From the NCBI GenBank assembly GCA_023393155.1, contig JAEWML010000073.1:1-5213 (forward strand): 5,213 bases of DNA, read 5' to 3'. Of this stretch, positions 1-4,805 are shown piece after piece (positions within the stretch are counted from its first letter, which is position 1; each line of letters starts with the position of its first letter). The position numbers and the translations under genes are program-made. This DNA comes from Bacillota bacterium. GTDB lineage: Bacteria > Bacillota > Clostridia > Oscillospirales > Oscillospiraceae. The notes beneath the pieces were generated by a model that was not told the origin of the DNA, searched no databases, and saw nothing but the letters and a program-made list of their open reading frames with translations.

Positions 1-1
1 A

Positions 2-91
2 AAGAAAAAGCTCACCAAGGCGGACCTGCTGCAAAAATTTGCGGAGGTGGCCGGGGTGCAGGAGGAGTCGGATCAGGTGTTGCTCTCCTGA
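2..91 (+). CDS. C-terminal tail of an unidentified protein (5' end outside window)
   Basis: The frame starting at base 2 is open from the window edge to a TGA at 89-91 and gives 29 residues beginning KKKLTKADLLQKF and ending VLLS. The piece is charged and looks helical (KADLLQKFAEVAG), as expected of a real protein C terminus. A strong hairpin 13 bases after the stop fits the end of a transcription unit. I do not recognise the family and too little is visible to assign a role. The competing frame that opens at TTG 39 and runs through the repeat region has no ribosome binding site. Confidence is moderate that this is a coding tail and nil on function. Confidence 0.5.
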   Translation, partial: KKKLTKADLLQKFAEVAGVQEESDQVLLS

Positions 92-103
92 CGCAATTGC
101 TTT

Positions 104-131
104 CCGGGCGGGGCGAACCTGCCCCGCCCGG
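104..131 (+). terminator. GC-rich stem-loop after the first gene, terminator-like but lacking a U-tract
   Basis: CCGGGCGGGGC (104-114) pairs perfectly with GCCCCGCCCGG (121-131) around the six-base loop GAACCT. The helix can be lengthened with a small bulge by GCTTT (99-103) and AAAGC (135-139). It starts 13 bases after the stop codon at 91, where a terminator would sit. The + strand continues GAAAAAGC rather than with a run of T, so it is not a canonical intrinsic terminator. It may instead protect the mRNA 3' end or terminate without a U-tract. Confidence 0.45.
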
Positions 132-213
132 GAAAAAGCGGAGCAGGGAAGGGCTGTCCGAGGGAAAGCGGCACGGGGAAATGCCGCGCAGCCTGCGTTT
201 TTGCCGTGCATAG

Positions 214-362
214 CCTTGCCTGTAAAGAGGCGAAACTTGTATGTGAAGCGGCAAGCCTTGCACACGAAGCGCCGGACCTTGGCCCGTAAAGCGTTGCACC
301 TTGTGACGGGAAGCGCCCGGCCTTGCCCGTAAAGTACCCGGCAGAGAGATGGGAAGTCGCTT
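214..362. repeat. Degenerate tandem repeat, about seven units of 21-22 bp
   Basis: The pattern CCTTG, then 4-6 bases, then (T/G)AAAG or GAAGCG recurs in phase. CTTG begins at 215, 236, 257, 278, 300 and 322 (spacings 21, 21, 21, 22, 22). The internal AAAG/GAAG begins at 224, 245, 266, 288, 310, 331 and 353 (21, 21, 22, 22, 21, 22). The seventh unit keeps only the GAAG part. The units are diverged, with no unique spacers between them, so this is not a CRISPR array. Whether it is functional is unknown. Confidence 0.7.
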
Positions 363-411
363 TTTATGAAGCGTGGGGCTGTGGCGGTCCCGGCTTTGTA
401 AAAATTGACGG

Positions 412-440
412 TTGACAAACAGAGAAGACCCGCATATAAT
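412..440 (+). promoter_or_regulatory. Consensus vegetative promoter of the T-box/trpXYZ operon
   Basis: The -35 element TTGACA (412-417) and the -10 element TATAAT (435-440) both match the sigma-70/sigma-A consensus exactly and are separated by the ideal 17 bp. The predicted transcription start is near 447, just upstream of T-box stem I. A second TTGAC lies at 405-409. With an unimproved full-consensus promoter, control of this operon is expected to be mainly by attenuation in the leader; that is inference. Confidence 0.9.
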
Positions 441-460
441 GCAAAACAATCAATCAAAAA

Positions 461-720
461 CCTGTGAGGCAGAGAAGTAAGCCAGAGGGCCAGCCCTTTA
501 AGAGAGTCGCGGACGGTGAGATCGCGGCAGGGAACCCCAGCCGAATGGACTGCCGAGGGCGGAGCGAAAGCCAGAGCGAGTAGCGACCGACGGGACCCGT
601 ACCCGTTATCCACACGGCGCGTATGTCAAGTACGTGAAACGAGCGGGCGCTTTGCGCCAACTTGGGTGGTACCGCAGGATGAAAGTCTTGTCCCAATAAA
701 GATTGGGGCAGGGCTTTTTT
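461..720 (+). ncRNA. T-box riboswitch, tRNA-Trp specificity predicted (UGG specifier)
   Basis: This is a 5' leader that reads tRNA aminoacylation. Stem I is closed by GGCAG (468-472) with CUGCC (550-554). It has the AGUAAG motif (476-481), the distal AGAGAG (501-506), and a distal hairpin with arms at 506-512 and 522-528. On the 3' side the sequence GAAUGGACUGCCGAG (543-557) fits the specifier-loop pattern of three bases, a purine, five bases, then GAG, which makes UGG (546-548) the specifier codon. A stem III-like hairpin is GGCGC (646-650) with GCGCC (654-658). The T-box motif UGGGUGGUACCGC is at 663-675, with the tRNA acceptor-binding bulge UGGU at 667-670. Antiterminator arms are UUGGG (662-666) and CCCAA (692-696). 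The UGG reading is from pattern alignment; the Trp-type transporter downstream supports it independently. Confidence 0.92.
684..720 (+). terminator. T-box intrinsic terminator, alternative to the antiterminator
   Basis: AGTCTTGTCCCAAT (684-697) pairs with ATTGGGGCAGGGCT (702-715) over 14 positions with a few G-U pairs and an AAAG loop, followed by TTTTTT (715-720). Its 5' arm contains the CCCAA that the antiterminator needs, so the two structures exclude each other. Charged tRNA should favour termination here, and uncharged tRNA should favour read-through into the operon. Confidence 0.92.
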
Positions 721-746
721 GTTGTATTTTTGAGGGAGGGAACCGT

Positions 747-818
747 ATGCATGAGAAACGATGGCGCCGATGGCGCGGCTTGAAAACCGTCCCCAAGAAG
801 CCTTTGCACAAGCTTTGA
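747..818 (+). CDS. Putative Trp-codon leader peptide (23 aa) between T-box and trpX
   Basis: The ATG at 747 follows a strong ribosome binding site (AGGGAGGG, 733-740) at a spacing of six bases and opens a 23-codon frame ending in TGA at 816-818. The peptide starts MHEKRWRRWRGLK and is very basic. It has two Trp residues, at positions 6 and 9, encoded by TGG at 762-764 and 771-773. It lies after the T-box terminator, so it is transcribed only on read-through, and it ends 31 bases before the lipoprotein start. The Trp codons sit inside a small hairpin (GCGCC 764-768, GGCGC 772-776). By analogy with the Trp-rich leader peptide downstream of the T-box in the Bacillus subtilis anti-TRAP operon, it could act as a second sensor in which a ribosome stalled at TGG changes RNA folding. 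The analogy is inference. It could also be a chance ORF or a small basic protein. Confidence 0.55.
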   Translation: MHEKRWRRWRGLKTVPKKPLHKL

Positions 819-825
819 ATTTTTA
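798..825 (+). promoter_or_regulatory. Possible weak attenuator hairpin at the end of the leader ORF
   Basis: AAGC (798-801) plus TT (803-804) can pair with AAGCTT (810-815) around TGCAC, with one bulged C at 802, and is followed by the T-rich run TGAATTTTTA. The same AAGCC (798-802) can instead pair with GGCTT (777-781), just downstream of the Trp codons. This three-segment arrangement resembles an attenuator switch, but all helices are short (4-6 bp) and it may be fortuitous. Confidence 0.3.
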
Positions 826-849
826 TAAAACAGATTGGAGAATTGAACG

Positions 850-1851
850 ATGAAAAAGTTTTTGACATTTGCCCTCGCCGCCGCCATGGCTCTGAGCCTT
901 GCCGCCTGCGGCAACAGCGGCGCTTCCTCCTCTGCAGCCGGGTCTTCCTCCGGCAAGGAACCCTTTAAAATCGGCCTGCTGCAATACGGGCAGCACGCCT
1001 CTTTGGACAACTGCCGGGAGGGCTTCCTTCAGGGCCTGACGGAGGCGGGCCTTGTGGAGAACGTGGACTACACCGTGGACTATCAGAACGGCGGGTTTGA
1101 CGACAACGTGAACACACAGATTGCCGGAAAGTTTTCCGCAGACAATGTGGATATGATGGTAGGCGTGGCCACTCCCTCCGCCATGGCCTGCTACGCCGCC
1201 GCCGAGGAGAAGGATATCCCCGTGATTTTCGTGGCCGTCACCGACCCCGCCGCTGCCGGACTTGCTTCCGGCAACGTCACCGGCACGTCCGACGCGCTGC
1301 CGGTGGGCGCCCAGCTTCAGCTCATCCGGGCCTTGCAGCCCGATGCCAAGACCATCGGCATTCTCTACACCACCAGCGAGCCTAACTCTGTGTCCGCCGT
1401 CGCCGAGTATGAGGCCAAGGCCGGGGACTACGGCTTCACCATTGACGCCGTGGGCGTCACCGCGCAGGCGGAGGTGCCTCAGGGCGCGGACACCCTGATT
1501 TCCCGCAAGGTGGACTGCTTCTCCAACCTCACCGACAACAACGTGGTGGGCGTTCTGGCCGCCATTCTGGAAAAAACCAACGAGGCGGGCGTGCCCGTGT
1601 ACGGCTCTGAAATCGAGCAGGTGAAGCTGGGCTGTGTTGCTTCCGCCGGAATCGATTATGTCCAGTTGGGCCGCCAGACCGGCGCCATGGCCGCCAAGGT
1701 CATCCGGGGCGAGGCCGCCTGCGCCGACATCCCCTTTGAAACCATTGCATCTTACAGCAACTATGTCAATTCCGACGCGCTGGACGGCATGGGCATTGCC
1801 CTTCCCGCTGACATCGCCCAAGGCGCGGTGAAGGTTGACACAGCCGCCTGA
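850..1851 (+). CDS. trpX: ABC transporter substrate-binding lipoprotein, TrpX-type (tryptophan)
   Basis: This 333-residue protein is the extracellular solute receptor of an ABC importer. It has a lipoprotein signal peptide: a basic start (MKKF), a hydrophobic stretch to about residue 16, and the lipobox L17-A18-A19-C20. A Ser/Gly/Ala-rich tether covers about residues 21-36. The mature domain begins with FKIGLLQYGQHASLDNCREG and contains VGVATPSAMA, VAVTDPAAAG and, near the C terminus, GRQTGAMAAKVIRGE. These are typical of the ABC_sub_bind (DUF534/TrpX) family, and the length is normal for it. The ATG at 850 has GGAG at 837-840, nine bases upstream. It is the first long gene after the T-box. 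Family members take up aromatic amino acids, and the UGG specifier points to tryptophan. The family alone would not exclude another substrate. Confidence 0.9.
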   Translation: MKKFLTFALAAAMALSLAACGNSGASSSAAGSSSGKEPFKIGLLQYGQHASLDNCREGFLQGLTEAGLVENVDYTVDYQNGGFDDNVNTQIAGKFSADNVDMMVGVATPSAMACYAAAEEKDIPVIFVAVTDPAAAGLASGNVTGTSDALPVGAQLQLIRALQPDAKTIGILYTTSEPNSVSAVAEYEAKAGDYGFTIDAVGVTAQAEVPQGADTLISRKVDCFSNLTDNNVVGVLAAILEKTNEAGVPVYGSEIEQVKLGCVASAGIDYVQLGRQTGAMAAKVIRGEAACADIPFETIASYSNYVNSDALDGMGIALPADIAQGAVKVDTAA

Positions 1852-1860
1852 TTTTAAATT

Positions 1861-1920
1861 CGCAAAGCCTTGCGCCGGTACTCTGCCGCGAAAGCGGCGG
1901 AGTACCGCGCGGCGCGTTTT
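1861..1920 (+). promoter_or_regulatory. Stem-loop with GAAA tetraloop between trpX and trpY
   Basis: CGGTACTCTGCCGC (1876-1889) pairs with GCGGCGGAGTACCG (1894-1907), a 14 bp helix with one G-U pair capped by the GNRA-type loop GAAA. A smaller hairpin (CGCAA 1861-1865 with TTGCG 1870-1874) precedes it. The run TTTTGTT (1917-1923) starts ten bases after the main stem, so it could be a leaky terminator. It sits directly after the receptor gene, where such structures often raise receptor mRNA relative to the membrane components by stabilising the upstream segment. That role is inferred. Confidence 0.7.
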
Positions 1921-1944
1921 GTTCCCAATGTAAAAATGCTTGAA

Positions 1945-1953
1945 AAGGAGGGG
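1945..1953 (+). promoter_or_regulatory. Ribosome binding site that fixes the trpY start
   Basis: AAGGAGGGG lies six bases before the ATG at 1960. The frame is also open upstream to TTG 1870 and includes ATG 1936. The 1870 start would fall inside the hairpin region, and the 1936 start would place this ribosome binding site inside the gene, so ATG 1960 is chosen. Confidence 0.85.
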
Positions 1954-1959
1954 CCGCGC

Positions 1960-2844
1960 ATGACCGACCTGATTGTGGGCACCCTGATACAAGGGCTGAT
2001 TTATGCGCTGATTTCATTCGGCGTGTACATCACCTATTCCATTCTAGACTTCCCCGATCTGAGTGTGGACGGCAGCTTTCCTCTTGGGGCGGCGGTGACC
2101 GCCGTGCTTCTGACCCGGGGCTGTAATCCGTACCTGACGCTGCTTGCGGCGCTTGGGGTGGGGGCGCTGGCGGGGCTGTTTACCGGTTTTATTCACGTGA
2201 AGCTCCGCGTCCGGGATTTGCTGGCGGGCATCATCACCATGACGGCCCTGTTTTCCATCAACTTGCAGATTGCAGGCTCCAACCTGACAGTGGAGCGGAG
2301 CGTGGACACCATTTTTACCGCAGGGCCGACCATGGCACTGCTGGGGGGCCTGAGCCTGACGTACCGAAAGCTGATTGTGGCGCTTGTGGTCGTTCTCGCG
2401 GTGAAGCTCCTGCTGGACGCATTTTTTGCCACCAAGGCGGGATTGCTTCTCCGGGCAGTGGGGGACAACGCCGCGCTTGTCACCTCCCTTGCCAAGGACC
2501 GAGGCAACGTGAAGCTCCAGGGTCTGGTGCTTTCAAACGCTTTGGTTGCTCTGGGCGGCGCGCTGGTGTGCCACGAAACCCGCAGCTTCTCCGCAACCAT
2601 GGGCACCGGGCAGGTGGTGTTCGGCCTTGCCTCGGTGATTATTGGCGTGGCCCTGTTCCGCCGGCTCAGCTTTGTGAAGGGGACCACCGCCGTGATTGTT
2701 GGCAGCGTTCTCTACAAGCTGTGCATCGCCATGGCGCTGAGTCTGGGCCTGCCCCCCAATATGATGAAGCTGATCACCGCCGTGCTGTTTTTGCTGGTGC
2801 TGGTGGCTTCGGGCCGGAAGGGAGAGGAGATTATCCATGCTTGA
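1960..2844 (+). CDS. trpY: ABC transporter permease, TrpY-type
   Basis: The protein has 294 residues and is the membrane-spanning channel subunit of the importer, presumably acting as a dimer. It is very hydrophobic, with about eight likely membrane segments: roughly residues 4-26, 40-52, 58-80, 86-105 and several more in the C-terminal half, ending with the segment before ASGRKGEEIIHA. Conserved-looking motifs are LDFPDLSVDGSFPLGAAV (about 29-46) and GIITMTALFSINLQIAGSN (about 90-108). Both are typical of the permease that partners DUF534-type receptors in the BPD_transp_2 superfamily. The charged loop around VGDNAALVTSLAKDRGNVKLQG is a likely coupling region to the ATPase. The stop overlaps the ATPase gene start by eight bases, which implies translational coupling. 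The start is set by AAGGAGG at 1945-1951. Substrate assignment rests on context, not on this subunit. Confidence 0.9.
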   Translation: MTDLIVGTLIQGLIYALISFGVYITYSILDFPDLSVDGSFPLGAAVTAVLLTRGCNPYLTLLAALGVGALAGLFTGFIHVKLRVRDLLAGIITMTALFSINLQIAGSNLTVERSVDTIFTAGPTMALLGGLSLTYRKLIVALVVVLAVKLLLDAFFATKAGLLLRAVGDNAALVTSLAKDRGNVKLQGLVLSNALVALGGALVCHETRSFSATMGTGQVVFGLASVIIGVALFRRLSFVKGTTAVIVGSVLYKLCIAMALSLGLPPNMMKLITAVLFLLVLVASGRKGEEIIHA

Positions 2845-3610
2845 GGTGCGGGAGGTTACAAAAATCTATAACCCCGGCTCCGTGATGGAGCAATGCCTGT
2901 TCGACAAATTCTCCCTCTCCGTGGAGGATGGACAGTTTGTCTCCATTGTGGGCAGCAACGGCTCCGGCAAAACGTCTTTACTGAATATTATCTGCGGGTC
3001 CATCGCCGTGGAGAGCGGAGACGTGCTGGTGGCGGGCGAGAGCATTCTGCGAAAAAAGGACTTTCAGCGCTATGCCACCATGGGGCGGGTGTACCAGAAT
3101 CCGTCCATGGGGACGTGCCCCAATCTGACCATGCTGGAAAACCTGTCTCTTGCGGACAACAAGGGGAAGTCCTTCGGTTTTGGCCGGGGCGTGAACAAAA
3201 AGCGCATCGACCGGTACCGCGCCGAGCTGGAGGGCCTGGGGCTGGGGCTGGAGGATAAGCTGAACGTGAAAATGGGGTCCCTCTCCGGTGGGCAGCGGCA
3301 GGCGGCGGCGCTGCTGATGGCCACCATGACGCCCCTGCGCTTTTTGATTCTGGATGAGCACACGGCGGCTCTGGACCCCAAAACCGCCGAGGTGATTATG
3401 CTTCTCACGGACAAAATTGTGCGGGAGAAGCGGCTCACCGCCATGATGGTGACCCACAACCTGCGCTACGCCGTGGAATACGGCGACCGGCTTCTGATGA
3501 TGGACCGGGGACAGGCGGTGCTGGACCGGGCGGGAGCGGAAAAGAAGCAGACCTCCATGGAGGAGCTTCTTGCGCTATTCAACAAAATTTCCGCCGAGTG
3601 CGGAAACTAA
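2837..3610 (+). CDS. trpZ: ABC transporter ATP-binding protein, TrpZ-type
   Basis: This 257-residue cytoplasmic ATPase powers the importer. All motifs of a working nucleotide-binding domain are present: Walker A GSNGSGKTS (39-47), Q-loop Gln in VYQNP (Q87), signature LSGGQ (149-153), Walker B FLILDE (169-174) with catalytic E174, D-loop ALD (178-180) and switch His in VTHN (H207). The stretch between the Q-loop and the signature is long and basic/glycine-rich (KGKSFGFGRGVNKKR, about 109-123), as in the ATPases that accompany DUF534-type receptors. The ATG at 2837 overlaps the end of the permease gene and has AGGAG at 2825-2829, seven bases upstream. The start of a downstream small gene follows its stop by 12 bases. 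Length is normal and no key residue is missing. Confidence 0.93.
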   Translation: MLEVREVTKIYNPGSVMEQCLFDKFSLSVEDGQFVSIVGSNGSGKTSLLNIICGSIAVESGDVLVAGESILRKKDFQRYATMGRVYQNPSMGTCPNLTMLENLSLADNKGKSFGFGRGVNKKRIDRYRAELEGLGLGLEDKLNVKMGSLSGGQRQAAALLMATMTPLRFLILDEHTAALDPKTAEVIMLLTDKIVREKRLTAMMVTHNLRYAVEYGDRLLMMDRGQAVLDRAGAEKKQTSMEELLALFNKISAECGN

Positions 3611-3622
3611 GGAGGACACGCG

Positions 3623-3913
3623 ATGGCAGACTATATCGGCGCCAGCGGCGAGCAGGCGGGAACGGATCGGCTGGCGCAGGCGTTTGCGAATCTGGCCCCG
3701 GCAAACGACCCCGGCTGTCCGGAGGCACAGGCGCTGGTGGAGAAATGGCAGGCGCACATGGCCGCGTACCACGGCGGCTGCGACCGGGAAAAGCTTATGA
3801 ACATGGGGCGGCTGTACGGCGCGGACGACCGTTTTGCAGAGACGCTGGACAGCTATGGGACCGGCACCGCCCACTATATGGGCGAGGCGATTATGAAATA
3901 TCTGGGCGAGTAA
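3623..3913 (+). CDS. Stand-alone TipAS-like domain protein, last gene of the operon
   Basis: This 96-residue soluble protein follows the ATPase stop by 12 bases, with AAGGAGG at 3609-3615, seven bases before the ATG. It appears to be cotranscribed with the transporter. The C-terminal two thirds (EAQALVEKWQAHMAAYHGG, then MGRLYGADDRFAETLDSYG, then the closing helix AHYMGEAIMKYL) follow the pattern of the TipAS antibiotic-recognition domain. That domain is normally the effector-binding half of MerR-type regulators such as TipA. No DNA-binding domain is attached. From a remembered alignment with Streptomyces TipA, C53 falls at the position of C207, while the cysteine that captures thiopeptides (C214) is replaced near N60. 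Covalent thiopeptide binding is therefore doubtful. Its ligand and its role with a tryptophan importer are unknown; it may bind a small aromatic or heterocyclic molecule. Family call from recognition only. Confidence 0.75.
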   Translation: MADYIGASGEQAGTDRLAQAFANLAPANDPGCPEAQALVEKWQAHMAAYHGGCDREKLMNMGRLYGADDRFAETLDSYGTGTAHYMGEAIMKYLGE

Positions 3914-3921
3914 ACGCCGTC

Positions 3922-3969
3922 AAAAATTCCGCGGCCGGGGAAACGTTTCCCCCGGCCGCGGAATTTTTT
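3922..3969. terminator. Strong bidirectional intrinsic terminator between convergent operons
   Basis: The arms at 3922-3940 and 3950-3968 are exact inverted repeats of 19 bases with the GC core GCGGCCGGGG. They flank a nine-base loop that itself contains the palindrome AAACGTTT. The + strand ends in TTTTTT (3964-3969), and the - strand has a U-tract from AAAAA (3922-3926). It begins eight bases after the TipAS-like stop and lies just outside the end of the convergent regulator gene, so it serves both. Confidence 0.95.
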
Positions 3970-3975
3970 GATGGT

Positions 3976-4632
3976 TCAGTCCGCCAGCGCCTGAAGCCGA
4001 TCCCGGTCCGTCAGCTCCACCGCGCCCCGGGAGAGGGACACCATGCCCTCCGACTGGAAATAGCGCAGCATCCGGGTGACCACCTCCCGGGCCGTGCCCA
4101 GATGAGCGGCAATTTTGTCGTGCGTAATACGCAGCACGTCGCCGCCGTCCAGCGTGCTCTCTGCCAGAAGAAATTCCGCAAGGCGCTTGTCAAAGCTCTT
4201 CCACATAATCTGCTCCACCAGCCACATCACCTCGGAAAACCGGGCGGCCATCAACTGATTGGTGTAATTCGCCACAGCAAGAGAACCGTCGGAAAGCCGT
4301 TTGTATACGTCCGAGGGAATTACCCACAGCTCCGCGTCCTTCTCCGCCTCCACGGCAATGTCAAACTGAATGTTCTTCATAATGCAGGAGGCGGAAAACA
4401 GGCACATGTCCCGCTCGAACAGGCGGTAGATGGTGACCTCCTTCCCCTCGTCGGAGAGAATGAACGCACGTAACTGGCCGGAGCGCACGATCATCAGACC
4501 CACGCAGTCCGCGTCACCGGCGTGCAAAAGCGTTCCCCTGGGCGCAAAGCGCCGCACCGCCGTGCCTGCCAGCAGCGCCCGCTCTCTCTCGGTCAGGTCC
4601 TTCCACACGGGAAAATATTCCCCCAATTCCAT
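3976..4632 (-). CDS. Crp/Fnr-family transcriptional regulator
   Basis: This 218-residue regulator has the normal family length. The N-terminal two thirds is a cyclic-nucleotide-binding-type beta-roll sensor (about 20-120), including GLMIVRSGQLRAFILSDEGKE. A helical dimerisation segment follows (about 120-150). The C-terminal winged helix includes THDKIAAHLGTAREVVTRML (about 170-189). The recognition helix has R182-E183 and R187, matching the R-E-x-x-x-R pattern with which Crp reads GTGA half-sites, rather than the E-x-x-S-R pattern of Fnr. The sensor has C77 and C83 in CLFSASC plus C43. No N-terminal Fe-S cysteine cluster as in Fnr is visible, so a thiol-based redox switch is possible but inferred. 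The start has GGGAGG nine bases upstream (+ strand 4642-4647). It is divergent from a flavin disulfide-reductase-like gene that it probably controls. Confidence 0.92.
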   Translation of the reverse strand: MELGEYFPVWKDLTERERALLAGTAVRRFAPRGTLLHAGDADCVGLMIVRSGQLRAFILSDEGKEVTIYRLFERDMCLFSASCIMKNIQFDIAVEAEKDAELWVIPSDVYKRLSDGSLAVANYTNQLMAARFSEVMWLVEQIMWKSFDKRLAEFLLAESTLDGGDVLRITHDKIAAHLGTAREVVTRMLRYFQSEGMVSLSRGAVELTDRDRLQALAD

Positions 4633-4651
4633 GCGCCAACGCCTCCCGTCA

Positions 4652-4678
4652 AGGCGGTCTTTTGAAAAAGAGCCGCCT
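4652..4678 (-). promoter_or_regulatory. Hairpin in the 5' UTR of the Crp/Fnr-family gene
   Basis: AGGCGGTCTTTT (4652-4663) and AAAAGAGCCGCCT (4666-4678) form an inverted repeat with one extra base in the second arm and a two-base centre. In the minus-strand mRNA it lies between the predicted start site and the ribosome binding site, ending about four bases before the latter. No U-tract follows it, so it is not a terminator. It could affect translation or mRNA stability. Confidence 0.55.
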
Positions 4679-4695
4679 GTTTCAATACTACTATG

Positions 4696-4723
4696 ATTAT
4701 ACCCGCTTTTTTTGGCCTGTCAA
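4696..4723 (-). promoter_or_regulatory. Near-consensus promoter of the Crp/Fnr-family gene
   Basis: Read on the minus strand, TTGACA (+ strand 4718-4723) and TATAAT (+ strand 4696-4701) are both exact consensus hexamers, with a 16 bp spacer containing a run of seven A. The predicted start is near 4689, giving a 5' UTR of about 57 bases before the ATG at 4632. The -35 side faces the intergenic operator candidate at 4756-4768, centred about 73 bp upstream of this start. Confidence 0.85.
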
Positions 4724-4755
4724 TTTTTTAACCCGGAGAGTGTCTGTCGCTGACG

Positions 4756-4768
4756 GTGACAACATCAC
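4756..4768. promoter_or_regulatory. Candidate Crp-type operator (GTGA-N5-TCAC)
   Basis: GTGA (4756-4759) and TCAC (4765-4768) form a palindrome around CAACA; the right half extends to a full TCACA. Its centre is about 41 bp upstream of the start predicted from TATACT, the usual site for a Crp-type activator that replaces a -35 element. The regulator encoded next door has the GTGA-reading residue pattern. Against it, the spacing is five instead of the usual six. An overlapping, weaker inverted repeat (TGTC 4745-4748, GACA 4758-4761) is an alternative. Confidence 0.5.
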
Positions 4769-4790
4769 AGAAGAACCGGCGCGGGGGGCA

Positions 4791-4796
4791 TATACT
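4791..4796 (+). promoter_or_regulatory. Probable -10 element of the reductase-like gene, activator-dependent
   Basis: TATACT matches five of six consensus positions. At 17 bp upstream the sequence is CAGAAG (4768-4773), which is not a -35 element, and no TG extension is present. The expected start is near 4803, about 46 bases before the ATG at 4849. The lack of a -35 fits dependence on an activator bound at 4756-4768. Confidence 0.55.
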
Positions 4797-4805
4797 GTTA
4801 AAAAA

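Larger units (their letters stand above)
92..411. other. Intergenic stretch without a credible gene
   Basis: About 320 bases separate the first stop codon from the T-box promoter. They hold the GC hairpin at 104-131, a smaller inverted repeat (GCGGCA at 168-173 with TGCCGC at 182-187), the 21-22 bp tandem repeat at 214-362, and a short hairpin with arms CGCTT and AAGCG near 358-373. Open frames cross this stretch on both strands, but none has a ribosome binding site or recognisable protein sequence. Their apparent heptad repeats (for example ALPVKRR, NLYVKRQ, ALHTKRR) simply follow from a 21 bp DNA period. Confidence 0.6.

Noticed and set aside
39..332. Plus-strand open frame (TTG start) encoding basic heptads
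   Set aside because: It starts inside the tail of the first gene in another frame without a ribosome binding site, and unit lengths of 22 bp break the frame of the repeat, so selection for a heptad protein is unlikely.
214..362. CRISPR array
   Set aside because: The 21-22 bp units are contiguous and diverged, with no conserved repeat separated by unique spacers and no cas gene in view.
12..449. Minus-strand open frame of 145 codons across the repeat region and promoter
   Set aside because: It has no ribosome binding site, overlaps a consensus promoter, and its apparent repeats come from the 21 bp DNA period.
516..746. Upstream extension of the leader ORF frame through the T-box
   Set aside because: These bases are explained by T-box structure and its terminator; only the part from ATG 747, which has its own ribosome binding site, is credible.
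751..783. Alternative ten-codon ORF from the ATG at 751 (MRNDGADGAA)
   Set aside because: It shares the ribosome binding site but at a longer spacing of ten bases, has no Trp codons, and the ATG at 747 is better placed. It cannot be fully excluded.
1870..1959. Longer N terminus for trpY from TTG 1870 or ATG 1936
   Set aside because: Those starts fall in or next to the intercistronic hairpin and would put the AAGGAGG ribosome binding site inside the gene; ATG 1960 is correctly spaced from it.
823..1992. Long open frame of 389 codons on the minus strand, antisense to trpX
   Set aside because: It mirrors the codon bias of the GC-rich trpX gene, is rich in low-complexity His/Gly sequence, has no family resemblance, and lies under a gene with clear lipoprotein and receptor motifs.
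3598..4473. Plus-strand open frame of 291 codons running over the terminator and opposite the Crp-family gene
   Set aside because: It crosses a strong bidirectional terminator and is the antisense shadow of a well-supported regulator gene.
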